Source: Parascedosporium putredinis
Taxonomy: Eukaryota; Ascomycota; Sordariomycetes; Microascales; Microascaceae
Length of the DNA stretch: 64,000 bases
Assembly: GCA_949357655.1 (NCBI GenBank)
Contig: CASHTG010000017.1
Span: 2,356,001 to 2,420,000, forward strand
Direction: 5' to 3'
In this document: one piece after another, positions 37,413 to 49,858 of the stretch
Layout: every line of letters starts with the position of its first letter
How positions within the stretch are numbered: position 1 is the stretch's first letter
Translations under genes and position numbers: made by a program
Notes under the pieces: generated by a model
Database searches by the model: none
What the model was told of the DNA's origin: nothing
The model's input: only the letters and a program-made list of their open reading frames with translations

Positions 37413-37546
37413 CGTTACGTTGGCGGGACCAAAGTACTTGTTCTCCAACTGTCTAGCATTGTGCAGTGCTATGCTCTTCCGCTGCCCACTCAGTGAATGC
37501 GCTTATACAAGAGTCGTTGAGCTGTGAGTTTTTGTTTCCATTCATC

Positions 37547-37558
37547 CATCCATGGATC
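37547..37558 (+). repeat. CATCCATGGATC motif, copy 3
   Basis: Exact copy of the 12-base motif, preceded by an additional CATC unit. Confidence 0.6.
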
Positions 37559-40500
37559 AATCTTGCATCTATATTAGAGAGCCTGCTAGAACCAGCTTAC
37601 CCTTTTCGTTTGAAAGAAACAAGAACCTAGTAATAAATCGGCTCGTATAATTTCACCGTACCTTCACTTCATCCTCGATGTTATCGAATTGTAAGTAGGG
37701 GAGAAAGCTCATCAATTTTGGATATACTCCGGCCTCAGCATCGCTCAGAAGCCGGCGCATGGCAGAGGGAAAACTACAATGCATAAACATACAAAGTTGG
37801 AAAGCGTAGAACTAGCCTGCCCCCATGAAACAGCTTTTTTATGTTTCATACCTTCGCTACAAACGCGTCGATGGTCTCTGCACTATTATATCAATGACGT
37901 TTGTCGTTCCAGTCACTCAACGTCACCTGTGAGACTTGACGAGATAGCCTTTTCTTATATTCACAAAGCGCAAAAGAGAATTTCTCTCAGCTTGTTAGAA
38001 TCTTGAAGTCTTGGGTGGTTCCGCATGTAACGTATCCAAAAGTTACGAGAGTCAGCATGCCGCCTCACTTGATATGCCGTACTTTGAGCCTTTGATTCAG
38101 ACTCTTAGCCCACTTCAAATGTGAAAGGAGAGACGGTGCATCAAGCATCCACAATGAATCGTTCGCTACCCCGAGCGAAAATCTCCAACCCCCACAGGGT
38201 TCGGTTTCCTTAGTGCCCTTATCTACTTGATATCTACATTTAAGTCAAAGGGTTTCGCGTTCCCCGAACAATTTGACCAGGCTGAGGTTTGGCTAGTACA
38301 TTGATGCATGGTTCAGCGACGTGACGTGGGAATCCTCCATCAAAACTGAAACTTTATGCTAGCGCGATGGGATACCCGGTATATAGCATTATGGTCTAGT
38401 CCAAATATTCGATGATAATATAGACATCCGTGGATGTGCTTGTCACCCCTTTAGTATCACGCTTGTTATTGCTGGATTTTGGGTGAACATGGCCATCAAT
38501 GACAGCTTACCTCGGTATTAGACGTTCTTGACTTTTTCGGGACACTTCAAGAACCAAAGGAACGAGGCCATTCTTGTTCTTAGACATTTTCCTCTCGTCT
38601 TCTTTCCTCCTTGCAGGGAGTCGTGGATGGGGTCAGGCATTCGGGCTGGTCTTCAGACCACTTCCTCCATCTTTACATATCCTGCAGAGGTGAATCCTGC
38701 AAAGGCGACACTCATAGATTGCCCAACATGGCCCCTCATAACACTGAGAACAAACCCATGCTATGATGGAGTTGTGAGACTTGATAAAAAGCCACGAATG
38801 GCAGCAGTTGTACGGGCGCATATTTGGGCAACACAATCCGGTTTCCGGGTATCAACGTTGTTGGCAGACAAAATCCGTTATGACGGCCAAAGGATCTGTG
38901 TTCGCTCCAAGGCTCGAATGCCATTATTTTATATCTATCGCATTTTATCCTTAGGGTGTCTGAGGAACGAAGTCAGTCTGAACATCTGACCAACTGTGTG
39001 CGCAAGCATGTCCCTTGCATATATATTACAAGGTAATCCCAGCCACGGGGCCAAGGCATATCCTTGACATCATCCCGAGAGATTGGTAACGAGTTGTTGG
39101 GCATGGAAGAACGACGCGGTAGCACTGGCCAAACCTCGTCTTCGTAGCAAACAAGTTTGGCAGTACTGATCCTGTATGGTTCCAGAAATGTGACTTTCTG
39201 CACCACGGAAATGGAACAAAAATATGACGAGTTGAGCTAGGCGAACTCCCGGCGGTGTGAGCTGAGCGACCAGGGTTCTTCGATTCTGAAGCTCTCGACC
39301 ACCATATGTGTGCAACTCTTGATCCCTAAGGCGAAGCGCAAGGCCAAGTTACGTTTCGATTCTTGCGATGAACCCAACGACGTCGCGGATTGCTCTCTTG
39401 GTGTGTGTAAGGCCCACAGAGAAAATGAACGCCCGACGACGAGGCTGTAGGCAATGGCCGAGCCTGCGAATCCCACATGTAAAATCAAGATGATGGTATG
39501 GGGGCCATGGATCGTACTACGTATAATGAGATGCGTAGTCAAGGAGTTTGCGATGGCGCATTATGAGGAAACTGCCTCGGAACTACATTCTACCGAAGTA
39601 GACTGGTCCAGCCACCTCAGCCATTACCTGCTCCCAAAGAAAACCAAATCGTCAAAGTCGAGTAAACTCTACATTGAACTACCTGTACTTACTAGTGATT
39701 TTGCCAAGAGCCCAAATCCATGGCTATATGGCAACCGCACACTTCGCGGGGAGAGACAAGCATGTGGACATCAAGCTATTGTAGCGAAGGGTTTGATAGA
39801 GGCATCTTCCATCATAGTTTTACAAAGTAGAACTAATGTTGAAGGCATATGGTCACCCACCAAGGTGGACTCCCCAGATGCAGAGAACCTACAGTTGTGT
39901 TGCGATTCTGGCAAGACTCCAATTTCACGACCATTACACCGCTCTAATCGCCCAAGGTCTACAAGATACTCGCACAGCTACGCGGCTAAGACTGCATTTA
40001 GACAATGGTTCCACATCCACTAGCACGCACCTTTTGCCGGGATGGTCCGTTGCTAAACAGCGATCCACGGATCTATGGATCTATCGAGATCAGCTCCCTT
40101 ATTAGGCCCCAGTGCTCGTCCCGGTGTGTCTCGGGATTTTCAACACAACCAACCTCCCGAGAATGATTGCCCTTCTGTTCGCACGTAAGTAACACTGGGA
40201 ATGATCATTAGCCTTGCTGCTCAACGTTTGGCATGTGGTGAGGGTCAAGGTCGGTGAGTGAAATACTTCGGTACCCCGAGATGGAGCAAGAGAAGAGGGG
40301 AGGCAAAGCAAGCCATCCTCATGTTCACCGAGGCACCTCTCGGGGTGGTCAGAGAGGTCGAGATACAAGCCCTGTCCGGAAGATTATGTCCTATCATACC
40401 TTTGATGTCACGAGTAATGTGTAAGGTGAAGAGAATATCCAGGTGATCCTAAATAAGTACTTGGAGCGCTTCTCGGTCAAGCAATAGCCAAACGGCAAGA

Positions 40501-43500
40501 TATCGGGCGTGCGGGGATGCGGAACACCATCTCGGTCAGGAGATCTAGACCCTTCTCAGCCCGGACCCTACAAGCAACGTTGCTAGATTAATAAAGTTAC
40601 TACGCGTACGGCTTTTGTGGGTCGAGGGACCACGCTTTTATGGCTGGGTCTAGGCCAAGCCGCAGTTAGGAAGGACCCCCTTCCCCTCCCCTCCCCTGAC
40701 TCGGTACCTGCCGGTGGCTGCGCCGCAAAAAGAAAGGAAAGGACCTTAGAAATCAGTTGCGGTAACAAGGCTCTCGCGGCCTCTGCCTACTTGGAGGAAA
40801 AAGACGACGTTGGTGTGTCTTTAGACGTGTACCTCGTTCAGCCCCCGCCTCTACAAACACCTCCTGGCGAAGTGTTCTAGACTCAATAGGGTAGCCCGCG
40901 CTCAAGAACGCCCGCAAGCGGGGAGGGATATATTCATCACGAGGGAGAAGTGTTCGGGCTTACTCCCAACTCCTCCTAACTCGACTCAGGGACCAGAGTA
41001 CAGCCGTGACTTGTTTCCATCAATGCCGAGCTTAGCTAGCTTCACATCTATAATTACGTAGATGAGTGCATTACCATGATACGAGTTCGTATTTTCTTCC
41101 ATCCTCTCTTTCGAGGTGCGCAAAGTCGTGATTTGAGCGTGCCGCCATTCAATATGCTCGGAATGGGGTTTGGGCAATCTGCTGCCAAGACAACCATTGG
41201 GGCAAACATACCTCTCTCCACGAGTTCTGGGGGCTATAGCGGATTATCTAGCAGGACGACACATCTGGGGCTAAACGTATCCATATCTTGAGAAATATTT
41301 TCGGCAGAAACCTTTTACGTCCCACCTCACCTCATCTCGGACCTTACACGACAGGTATGCGACAGGAACTGTAGGTGCTAGAGACTAGGCCTCCCCGAGA
41401 AAGATGCCCAACTCTAACTCCTAGAAGCAGATGCATCGGACAAACCTCTGGTTTGATTCTTGTTCGTGGACCAGCTCGCAGTCATCAGGCCTAGAGGGGG
41501 TTACGCCTGGCGTTAGGGGTCTCATAATCCACTTTGATCATCAGCATGGTCGATGATGATAAGATACTCCTCCCTATAATTGGAATCAATCTCGGACGTT
41601 CTCATGCAGTTGTATCAATGTCAGGGCGAAGAAGCACAAGGAAGCGCTAGAAATCGATGGCGGACGATCCGCTGTGCTCTTTGATGGATGACACCTGGTT
41701 CCTCTAGCTGCTCAGACTTGACATATACAGCCGTCCTCCTAGGCGCACACACCATTGACTTAGGGCGGCAATTCAGATAAGGATATTGGCCTCCTTGCGA
41801 GGCATTCGGGAACGCAAGCTATCGACCGCTATACTCGCCACAGGATCTGAGCTATGCCCTAAGGGCCCGTCAGTTTAAATGATTCCGAGGGCTCATGGTA
41901 ACTAGTATGGCAAGATTCCCGGCGAAGGACTCTCAAGGCCGTGGCCGTGGCCGAGTGATGTTAGCACATGAGATAGCGCAACTTGCGGAAAATATCCATT
42001 GAATGGCGGCAAACATCCATCCCTAGATGGTCGGAGAAACACGAGACGAACGCCTTTAGTTGGATTCTCTGTTTTTTTAAAACCAAAAGATTTCTTGAAG
42101 AAGTAGGTCCCAGCCGAGTGCCCCACTCACTACACGAATTATATAAAGGGGAAGGATAAGGAATGGGGCGATTGCGAAGCCCTATGCTGTTCCCATTCCG
42201 CTGCCGGAGCCAAGAGCTGCTTCGATCAGATACCGTCAGTCTCCTTCGAGGCTAGACAAGAATCTGGGTGGGGAAGAAAAAAAGAAAAATAGAGGAAAAA
42301 TTGGGAGGGGAAGAAAAGAAGCAGCGATGAAACAAAAATACTACCCATATTGAGAAAGAAAGCTAATATGATGGTTAGTTTGGGATTTTGGGCTTTCTTC
42401 TCTCTGCACATTGTATTGTCTTGTCCTCGGGTCCGTTTTTCGTTGGCCCCCGTACCCGGTTGATGCGTCTTGGCGCCGTCCATCATCGGCAGTCGGAGTT
42501 CGGCGTCGGAGGTGGCCGATGCGGTCGATGAGATAGAAGGAGGCTTGCTGAGTCGCTGAGTCACAACTGTAACTTTCTGGTGTTGGGCATCTCAACTGGA
42601 AGGAACCCCGGCTTTGGTAGCTTGATTGGGGGTTGAGGTCACATCACTTAATCAGTGGAGAACGAGCTTGGCCCGCACTTGCCCTCTGCCGGGAACAAGA
42701 GGGTGGGCGAATCGATTTGATTGATCAATCCCGCCAGGTATTAACATGGCCAATCTATTTCCACCCATTCGTCCCTGGTCCAATTCCACAGCCATGGACG
42801 GCTCGAGCCAAGAGCCACGAGCTGGACATACGTCAGAGAGAGTTGGGAGTTCTCTCAACTTTGTGGAAGGGCCCACGGAGCAAAGAACCAATGGATCTAT
42901 TCGCCGGGCCCAACGCCCGCCTGGATTAAGACAGACAACTTGAGCCTCGCGGGATCAATTAACCAGTTTTGCCCCATGCCCAACAGGAGTTGAAGGGTTG
43001 GCCGCGTGTTTTATCATCCCGTATATCTATGGATATTTATCGCTGCCGATCCGCAAAGTCGGACCGCCTACTCGCCATGCACCCACCGTCAAAGTAGTTC
43101 TAGTTTCTCACCTGCCAGCGCGGCGACCAGCCACGTATCCCGCTCCAACCCGAAGGGATTTAGTGGGGAAAATAAGCCCACCACCTTTGCGCTTCCTCAC
43201 CACGGGCCTCGTCTCTCCACAGCTGAAGATAGATAAGAAACATTTCAAGTCTCAACGGTTCTACTAAGGTTGTCCACCTGGCGAAGAAAGGAGAGGCGGG
43301 GCGGTACCTGGCGCTACCCTGGGTCCATTGGCCTCGTGATCACTTTTTGGCTGAGCCATAAGCTTGTGCAAAGCGCCCCTTGCCTTTTCCCCGATGCTAA
43401 GAATCATCCTAGATGACTTAATCCGTCTTTCCCAAAGAGTGGACATTCTCCCAAAAACACCCCTTCACTCCCCTAGACCTCGAATACTTGCCCTTCCTCC

Positions 43501-43710
43501 TCCTTCCTTTGCTCCCTTAGACTCACCTCCATCAATCAACTCATCCAACTACTTTTCTTCCAAAACAGAGAATTCTCGTGAAGATCATTTCGTACCTAGG
43601 CCCAGCATCGCACTCCCCCACCATTTAACACGCCATACACACGCGCCGTGGCTCTACTGGAGCACTTGTTCAGAAACCCTTGACATCCCGCTTACTACCG
43701 CCGTGTGATA

Positions 43711-45924
43711 ATGACGACACGCTATAGAGTAGAATGTAAGCAGGAATTCGGTTTCCTATCCCTCTGTTTTCCCCACGGTTGCCCTCCATGCCGCCCCTAC
43801 CTCCCCTCCCGCGTCATCTAGTGATCTTCTCGGCATCCCGGCCGTTGTGTGGCTCGAATGGCTCTCTTATCGAGTGAACTGAGCTAACGTCGGGCAGACG
43901 CCCTCAAAACCCACCGCCGCGATCAATTCATAGGTAAGAAACACGAAACGCAGAGTTCACTCCCCATCGCCCGCGCACATCTCTCCGTCAGGAGGTTTCC
44001 CTATCACGGGCGGAAGCATCAGGTGGGTGCTACGTCTCCCCAGAGCTCAACAATGAGCCTCTGGCAGCTAGAGCCGGGCTCAGCCGTCTGCCGTCTTTCC
44101 CCAACAACATCTGGAATGCACACAGACAAGCCCATATACACCGCTCCCGGGCCCATCCAACACACCCGCGTTTTGTCTAGGTGTTCGCGGCCCTGAACCC
44201 GGACTATCCGCTAGGCGGTGAAAATGGTCACGGCAACACTTTCCCAAAGCGGAATCAAGCTGCCCCCACTCCAGCCCGCGTGTCTCCCTCGTCCGCCCGT
44301 TCTCATCCCACATCCTCGTTGCTTTTCATTCCCCTTATTTGCTTCTGCCCCTCTAATTCCTCCCATCTCCACGCCCAGTCCATTGGTTCGCTAACCCACC
44401 TGTGTAACCCTCAGAATGGATCAAGGCTCTTCTTGCTGTACCCTTTGTTATTCATTCGCAGCCCACGGGCGTGTTTGAGGAGGGCGGAGATGTTGGTGGC
44501 ATGGCTACCGAGGCCCACCGACGGTACGCCGAGATTCTTAAAGACGTCGAGGGCATGATTGATGACCACAGTAAGTCAGCCCCCTGCCACTTTCATCTCC
44601 ATCTATAGCCTTGCCTTGCCGGGCTCGCAGACCAGCCCCTCCCCGTTGCTGGCAAGCATTTCGGAGCAACTGTTGCTAATAATCGGCCTAATGGGCAGTA
44701 AATCATCAAAATGATAAACACAAGCTCCCCTCTAAGCTAAAGCTCCTCGTCCCCTCTGCCGGCCCTTTCTTCACCACCCTGCCCCTCGAGGCTGCGTTCA
44801 AGTACCAGGACTCCAAGCGCTATATCTCATCCCGCCGCTTCGTGGCGCCTTCTTTCAACGATGTGCGCCTCGTCCTGAACTCGGCCCAGGTTATGGCCGT
44901 CACTCGCAATCACGAGCTGCAGCTGGCTACGTTTGATGGTGATGTCACGTTATATGATGATGGAATGAGCCTTGAACCTTCCAGTCCCATTATCCCCCGT
45001 CTAATAGGTACAACTTGATTCTTCCCAAGCATCCAACCCCGTCCCACCTCCCTCCCCTACTGAGCCAGTGAAAGCTAACCGACTGGCATACTCAAGACCT
45101 TATGCGGCGTGGTATCATGATCGGTATCGTCACTGCAGCCGGTTACACTACCCCAGACCTCTACCATGCCCGCCTCCACGGCCTCCTTGACGCCATCGCC
45201 ACCTCCCCTCTCTAACCTCTGCCCAACGCCACAACCTCATCATCATGGGAGGGGAGGCCAACTACCTTTTCGAGTTTTCCCCGAGTGCCCCGCACCTGCT
45301 CCTCCCCGTCGATCGCTCAGCCTGGCTCACTTCGGAAATGGCTTCTTGGTCCGACGAGGCCATCCACTCCCTCCTCGATGTCGCCGAGTCTGCCCTCCGT
45401 GAATGCATCCGCACTCTCGCCCTCCCCGCTATCATTGTCCGCAAAGACCGCGCCGTCGGTATCATCCCCCGCGATCCCGCCTTCCGGCTCCCCGCGAAAC
45501 TCTCGAAGAGACCGTCCTTGTCGTTCAAAAACGCTCGATGTGAACGCCATGCGCAACCCCGTTCACGCCCGTATCCCTTTTGCGCTTTCAACGGTGGCAG
45601 GGATGTCTTTGTCGACATTGGCGACAAGTCGTGGGGCGTCACCGTCTGCCAAAACTATTTTGGCAGGAAACGCGCCACCGCCGCCGGTGCACCACACCCT
45701 TCGAACGAACCAGACTTTGATGCCTCCTCCTCTCATTCCCCTTCATCATCAAGGGTGAAAACACCCTTCACGTCGGCGACCAGTTCCTAAGTGCCGGCTC
45801 CAATGATTTCAAGGCTCGCAGCGTGTGCACGACCGCATGGATTGCGAGCCCCAGCGAAACCCTTGATTTACTAGAGGAGGTTTCTGAGGCTCTGGATAAG
45901 ACGGCTTCCGCACCTCTAGCCTAA
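43711..45924 (+). CDS. ISN1: IMP-specific 5'-nucleotidase Isn1, five frameshifts
   Basis: Hydrolyses IMP to inosine in the cytosol, part of purine salvage and overflow; HAD-type phosphatase. Exons 43711-43735, 43898-43933, 44415-44570, 44699-45007 and 45097-45924; introns 162, 481, 128 and 89 bp, all in phase 1. The N-terminus MTTRYRVEY-ALKTHRRDQFI-EWIKALLAVPFV is typical of the family. The HAD nucleophile motif is TFDGDVTLYDDG (Asp152 and Asp154). Others are GIMIGIVTAAGYTT, LIIMGGEANYLFEF, RETLEETVLVVQK, CAFNGGRDVFVDIGDKSWGV, NTLHVGDQFLSAGSNDFKAR and TTAWIASPSETL. Single-base losses occur in exon 5 at 45205-45208 (C4), 45490-45493 (C4), 45527-45531 (A5), 45575-45581 (CCCTTTT) and 45738-45741 (C4). 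Allowing for them gives 452 residues, close to the usual length of about 450. The breaks are best explained as consensus errors. Confidence 0.93.
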
Positions 45925-47066
45925 TACCGGTGACACAACAAACCTGGGGGGGAGGAAGGCAGGATCTTGTTCCTGACCTTCGCGTATGTCGGCAGGAAGG
46001 AAGCCATACTCGAGATACAATGGGGCGGAGAGGCTGGAGATGGTCTAGGAACCGGAGACTAAGATTAGCACAGCTTGGCAAGACGACAGGAGAGGATATG
46101 CCGGAAAGCTACGAGTCACGAATGAGCAACGAAATTGTGATCTAGAGGGATTTCCCTATTTCTCCTTAACCCCGTGAAGAGGGAGATAAGGCGACATGTA
46201 AAGCGTTCCCTGCCCTCGGGAGGTCCAGACGGCGCGTCTTCGTTGATGAATCTTTGCTTATCTAGCTGTTAGATAGGGGTCATAATTGGCATCCGAAATA
46301 ACTTTTACCTCGCGAGTAGTGCTTTTTTTTTTTTCTCGTCGTGGCTCAAGCAAAATAAGGTGAACAAGAGGGGATGGGAGCTGCTAGTTCAAGAGACAAA
46401 AATTAAGGTTGTGATTAAACATATTGCGACTTTTATGTCCTCAACCCCAGCTTCTATCCTCACCTCACCCAGCTCTCTCCGGGCCGGGACGCTACACAAT
46501 TGCGAGACAGTCCCCGCTTCGTCTCATTCCCTCGGGCTTTCCAAGCATCAATGATGTGTTCCCCTCAGATATGCCTCTGCCAGCTGGCCATGATACGCGG
46601 GGCAAACTGAAATGCTTCCACCCATACAAAAAAGATATGCTTCGACGAAGGCACAAAAGAAACACCTAAGAGCTGAAGAAGACAAGAGTGCAAAATCCAC
46701 CAACGCCATCATGCCGGGCCACTCCGGAAGGTGTAATGACAAAAGGAAAAGGACTGAAGGAGAGGTCGGCCGTCATTCTAAAGATATGTATATGTACACC
46801 CCACCGGTCGATCAAAATAACAACAAGACATTTATGCTGCCTCGTATCCTAGCCGACAAAGAACTACCGTCTTTGTAACAAGCGCTCAGATGCCATCCAT
46901 ATGCGACAGTGGCAACTGAGATATGCTCGGGCCTAAGACTGGTAGAGACATCTGACGCTCATTGTTGGAGAGTGTGAAAGGGAATGTGTCGCCGAGAACA
47001 AAAGAAAGCAGGGAAAGACGACGTATAAAGGGATGCCTGGCCTTTCTTGGTGCGTGACATTATACC
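45925..47066. other. Convergent intergenic region
   Basis: About 1.1 kb between the convergent Isn1 and kinase genes. AT-richer than the coding regions, with a T run near 46322-46335. Only 3' flanking sequence; no gene seen. Confidence 0.55.
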
Positions 47067-49858
47067 CTAGTAGCCAGGCTTTCCGGGCATAATACCCACC
47101 GAGGGCGCACCACTGGTAGGCGCAGGAGGCAAGTGGTTATGGCAGAAGATTTTGCGCGAGCCCGCCATCATAGCGTCCTTTTTCGAAGCATCGATGGGTG
47201 GGGGTCCTCGTATGACTCAAGCTGACAGCATTCAACGTTTCTCAACCATCGGTTGTTCACAACGTCGGCCATGGTGACCCGTTTAGAGGGATCCGGATTA
47301 AGCATTCGGAGTAGAAGGCGCCGCAAGGCCGGGGGCTTGATACACCTATCAAAGGCCAAGACATGCGGGTAGTCGCCCTCGGAAGGCGGTTCAACAGCAT
47401 CGAGATGTTTCTCGTCCCAATCATCCCAGCCTTTCAGCAAAGGCAGATAATTGGGATCTTTGGGCGATGCCTTGCTCCACAGGTTTCCCCAAAATCAAGT
47501 TGACCATGATGATAGCAGAGCTCCAGACATCAAGGGCGCGGGGGTCGTACTCGGCCTTCTTCGCTAAGACTTCGGGGGCAATATAGGGCTCGCTGCCACA
47601 GATACCGGGAGCGCAAAGGCGCACGTCTCCCATGTTCTTGCCACACACCCCGCCGGCCTCTCGCAAACCAGGGTGGATACCGGAAAATACCTCGGACACG
47701 CCAAAATCAGTAATCTTAAGCTTGCTGTCGCGAGTGATGAGTAAGTTCTCGAGCTTGATGTCCCTGTGGGCGATGCCATTGGAATGCAAGTAGTTAACTC
47801 CCTGGACGAGTTGCTTGAACAGGCAGTGTCGGTCAACCATGCGCGCCTCCTGCTTGAGGTAGCCCTTCTCGACAAGGCCGAACAAATCGCCTTCGGCACA
47901 GTACTCCATGACGTGATTCCATCGTCCGTGATCAGTACAGAGACGAACAGTTTCAACAATGTTTGGGTGGTGTAAACTCTTGGCGATGCTATATTCCGAT
48001 TTGATCTTCTTCTCGTATTCCTCCTGTGACTCGCGACCGGATTTTCCACGGAATTCCTTTACAGCGTATAGTTCACCAGGTGAACCTTTGCGGGCCATCA
48101 GGGTAACTTTGCATGTAGCACCCTTCCCGAGATGCTTGCCGTGACGTCCGAGAAACTTGTGTTGATACTCGTATTCAGTAAGCAGTTCGGCGACATCGAC
48201 TGTGAAATCGTCCGGGAGGCTCAGACTCATGCGCCGCGCCTTGGCACCAGTACCTTGATCCGGAGGATATGGCCAGGAAGCCGTTCCGCAGGCACAAAAG
48301 GAGACTCGGGACCCATGGCAGCGGGTGGAAGAGCCTGAGTATCCTTGCGCCCATCGAAGCTATTAGCTCGTCGCTTCGTTCTCTTCTTGTCCTTATCTCT
48401 TCCTGGCACGTTCGCGCTGACAAAGTTGACAGCTCGACCCCTGATGCCTAGCCCGGTTGAGGCACGGACCTTTTTCCTCATGTCATCAGTTGTCGCTGAG
48501 GCGCCATCTTGGCCCTGGCCATTCTGGGTGACCCCGTTGGTGCCAGAATGTCGAGTAGGAAATGCCATTTCGAGTGGTGGTGAGCCAGGCGAAGGCGGCG
48601 TGTTGAATCGCGCTGTGGAAGGCGACTTAGAAAGCGCAGGAATGCCTTGGGCCTGTGAACTGAGGCTAATATCCGATGTTCTTGTACTTTGAGGTGCTGA
48701 TTCCCTGCCAGTAGATTTGCGGAAAAATGAGAAAGATCTTCGGACGGCTCCGGCGGTGGAGGAGAAAGTAGAACGTCGGGGAAGAGGGCTTGCTTCGCTA
48801 GGACCGTTGAGTTTGATAGTGGAAGAGCTAGTCGAGAGTTTGCCGGCAGTCGGGGGAGGGGAATTAGATTTAACAGCGGTACTAATAACCAGCGGTTGTT
48901 TCGATCCAACTTGAACTGAGGAATTGGAGGTGGAGAGACTAGAGGCACCGGGCGCGGGTTCGGTATCGGAATTGTCTTGTGTGCGAACGGCTGTAAATTC
49001 TCCAGACTGTCTGCCGCTCACAGGAGTGACGGGTTCGTTGGGCGACTCACTTTCCGACTCGGTTTCCTCGAGGATAGCACAGTTGAGGTCTGTCGGGTAC
49101 GGGCGTGGGGAGGTCGAGAGCAATTCCGCTTCACATCGTACAGCTTGTCGGATGGAGTCTGCGTCTACACTCAGCCCAGTAAGTTAAAGGAAATAGCGAA
49201 ATGGGGGTTTTAAAAGATCCTTTTGGGTGTGTCTGTGCGAAGTGTGCAATGTCAAGAGTAATTCATAGAGGGTCCAGGCAGCGGGGAGTAGGACTTGTGA
49301 TGTGTGAATATTGATGGAGGCGGTGGGAAGAGGAAATAGTAAAATATCAGGTAAGAAGGAAATGGTGCTGGCCCCTAAGAGTAAAGTAACTGTTTTGGAA
49401 AAGCCTTAGTGGAGTAAGTGACTTCTTCCTTGTTTCTCTGTTTCTCATGGAGGAAGGGGCGAGGCAGAGACAGTAGATCAGATATAGAGGGTGGCTGACT
49501 GAAAAGATACGTATAGATGTTGGCCCCGTTCCTTGGTGCTAGTGTGTAGTGAGAAGCGGTGACGCCGACTTGGGCCACCCACCATGACAGTGAGGATTCC
49601 AGATGGCTTGCTTTGTGGCTGGCAAGCAAAAGGAAGTTGCAGTGCAGTTTCGTGCTATGTTCCAGCGAGAGCCATGTATAGTGGTGCAATAACCACGCAC
49701 ATCAAGCCAATAGTAGGAGAAGGAACAGCCAGAAAAAGAGAAAGAAAAAAAGACACACACACATACACAAGTCAAATGCAGGGCGACTTACCAGATGAAG
49801 CGATCAGAGAATTAGCTGTCAGCCCCGATTGAGCTGCGAGAGAACTTGAAAGCGCCAT
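47067..49858 (-). CDS. Sat4/Hal4-like Ser/Thr protein kinase, frameshifted
   Basis: HAL-type kinase of the fungal group containing yeast Sat4/Hal4 and Hal5, which stabilise plasma-membrane transporters and affect ion homeostasis. Exon 1 49858-49792, intron 49791-49165 (627 bp), exon 2 49164-47067; the phase-1 junction joins smoothly. Residues 1 to about 330 are Ser/Thr-rich and disordered. The kinase domain has LGKGATCKV (about 368-375), AVKEF (Lys392), IAHRDIKLEN (Asp491), TDFGVSE (Asp509), VCGKNMGDVRLCAPGICGSEPYIAPEVL (the HAL-type long activation loop), DPRALDVWSSAI and PDPSKRVTMADVV. The C-terminus after WLRNVECC carries a short tail ending GKPGY. Lost bases at 48253-48254 and 47196-47198; at 47487-47490 the shift is one gain or two losses. 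Product 721-722 residues. All catalytic residues are present, so it should be active. Confidence 0.92.

Larger units (their letters stand above)
33341..43710. other. 10.4-kb gene-poor region
   Basis: No gene can be supported. The first part (33780-34020) is C-rich; purine tracts follow at 34394-34540 and 37098-37203. From about 37.5 to 42.1 kb base composition is more AT-rich than the rest, and short frames such as plus 38528-38989 and 39454-40023 have no recognisable similarity. Two copies of the CATCCATGGATC motif lie at 37.4-37.6 kb. I see no transposon proteins or terminal repeats, although degraded mobile DNA in the AT-richer part cannot be excluded by eye. Confidence 0.45.

Noticed and set aside
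38528..40105. Plus-strand frames of 153 and 189 codons in the AT-richer section as candidate genes
   Set aside because: No domain, no intron-exon logic linking neighbouring frames, and composition like the surrounding non-coding DNA.
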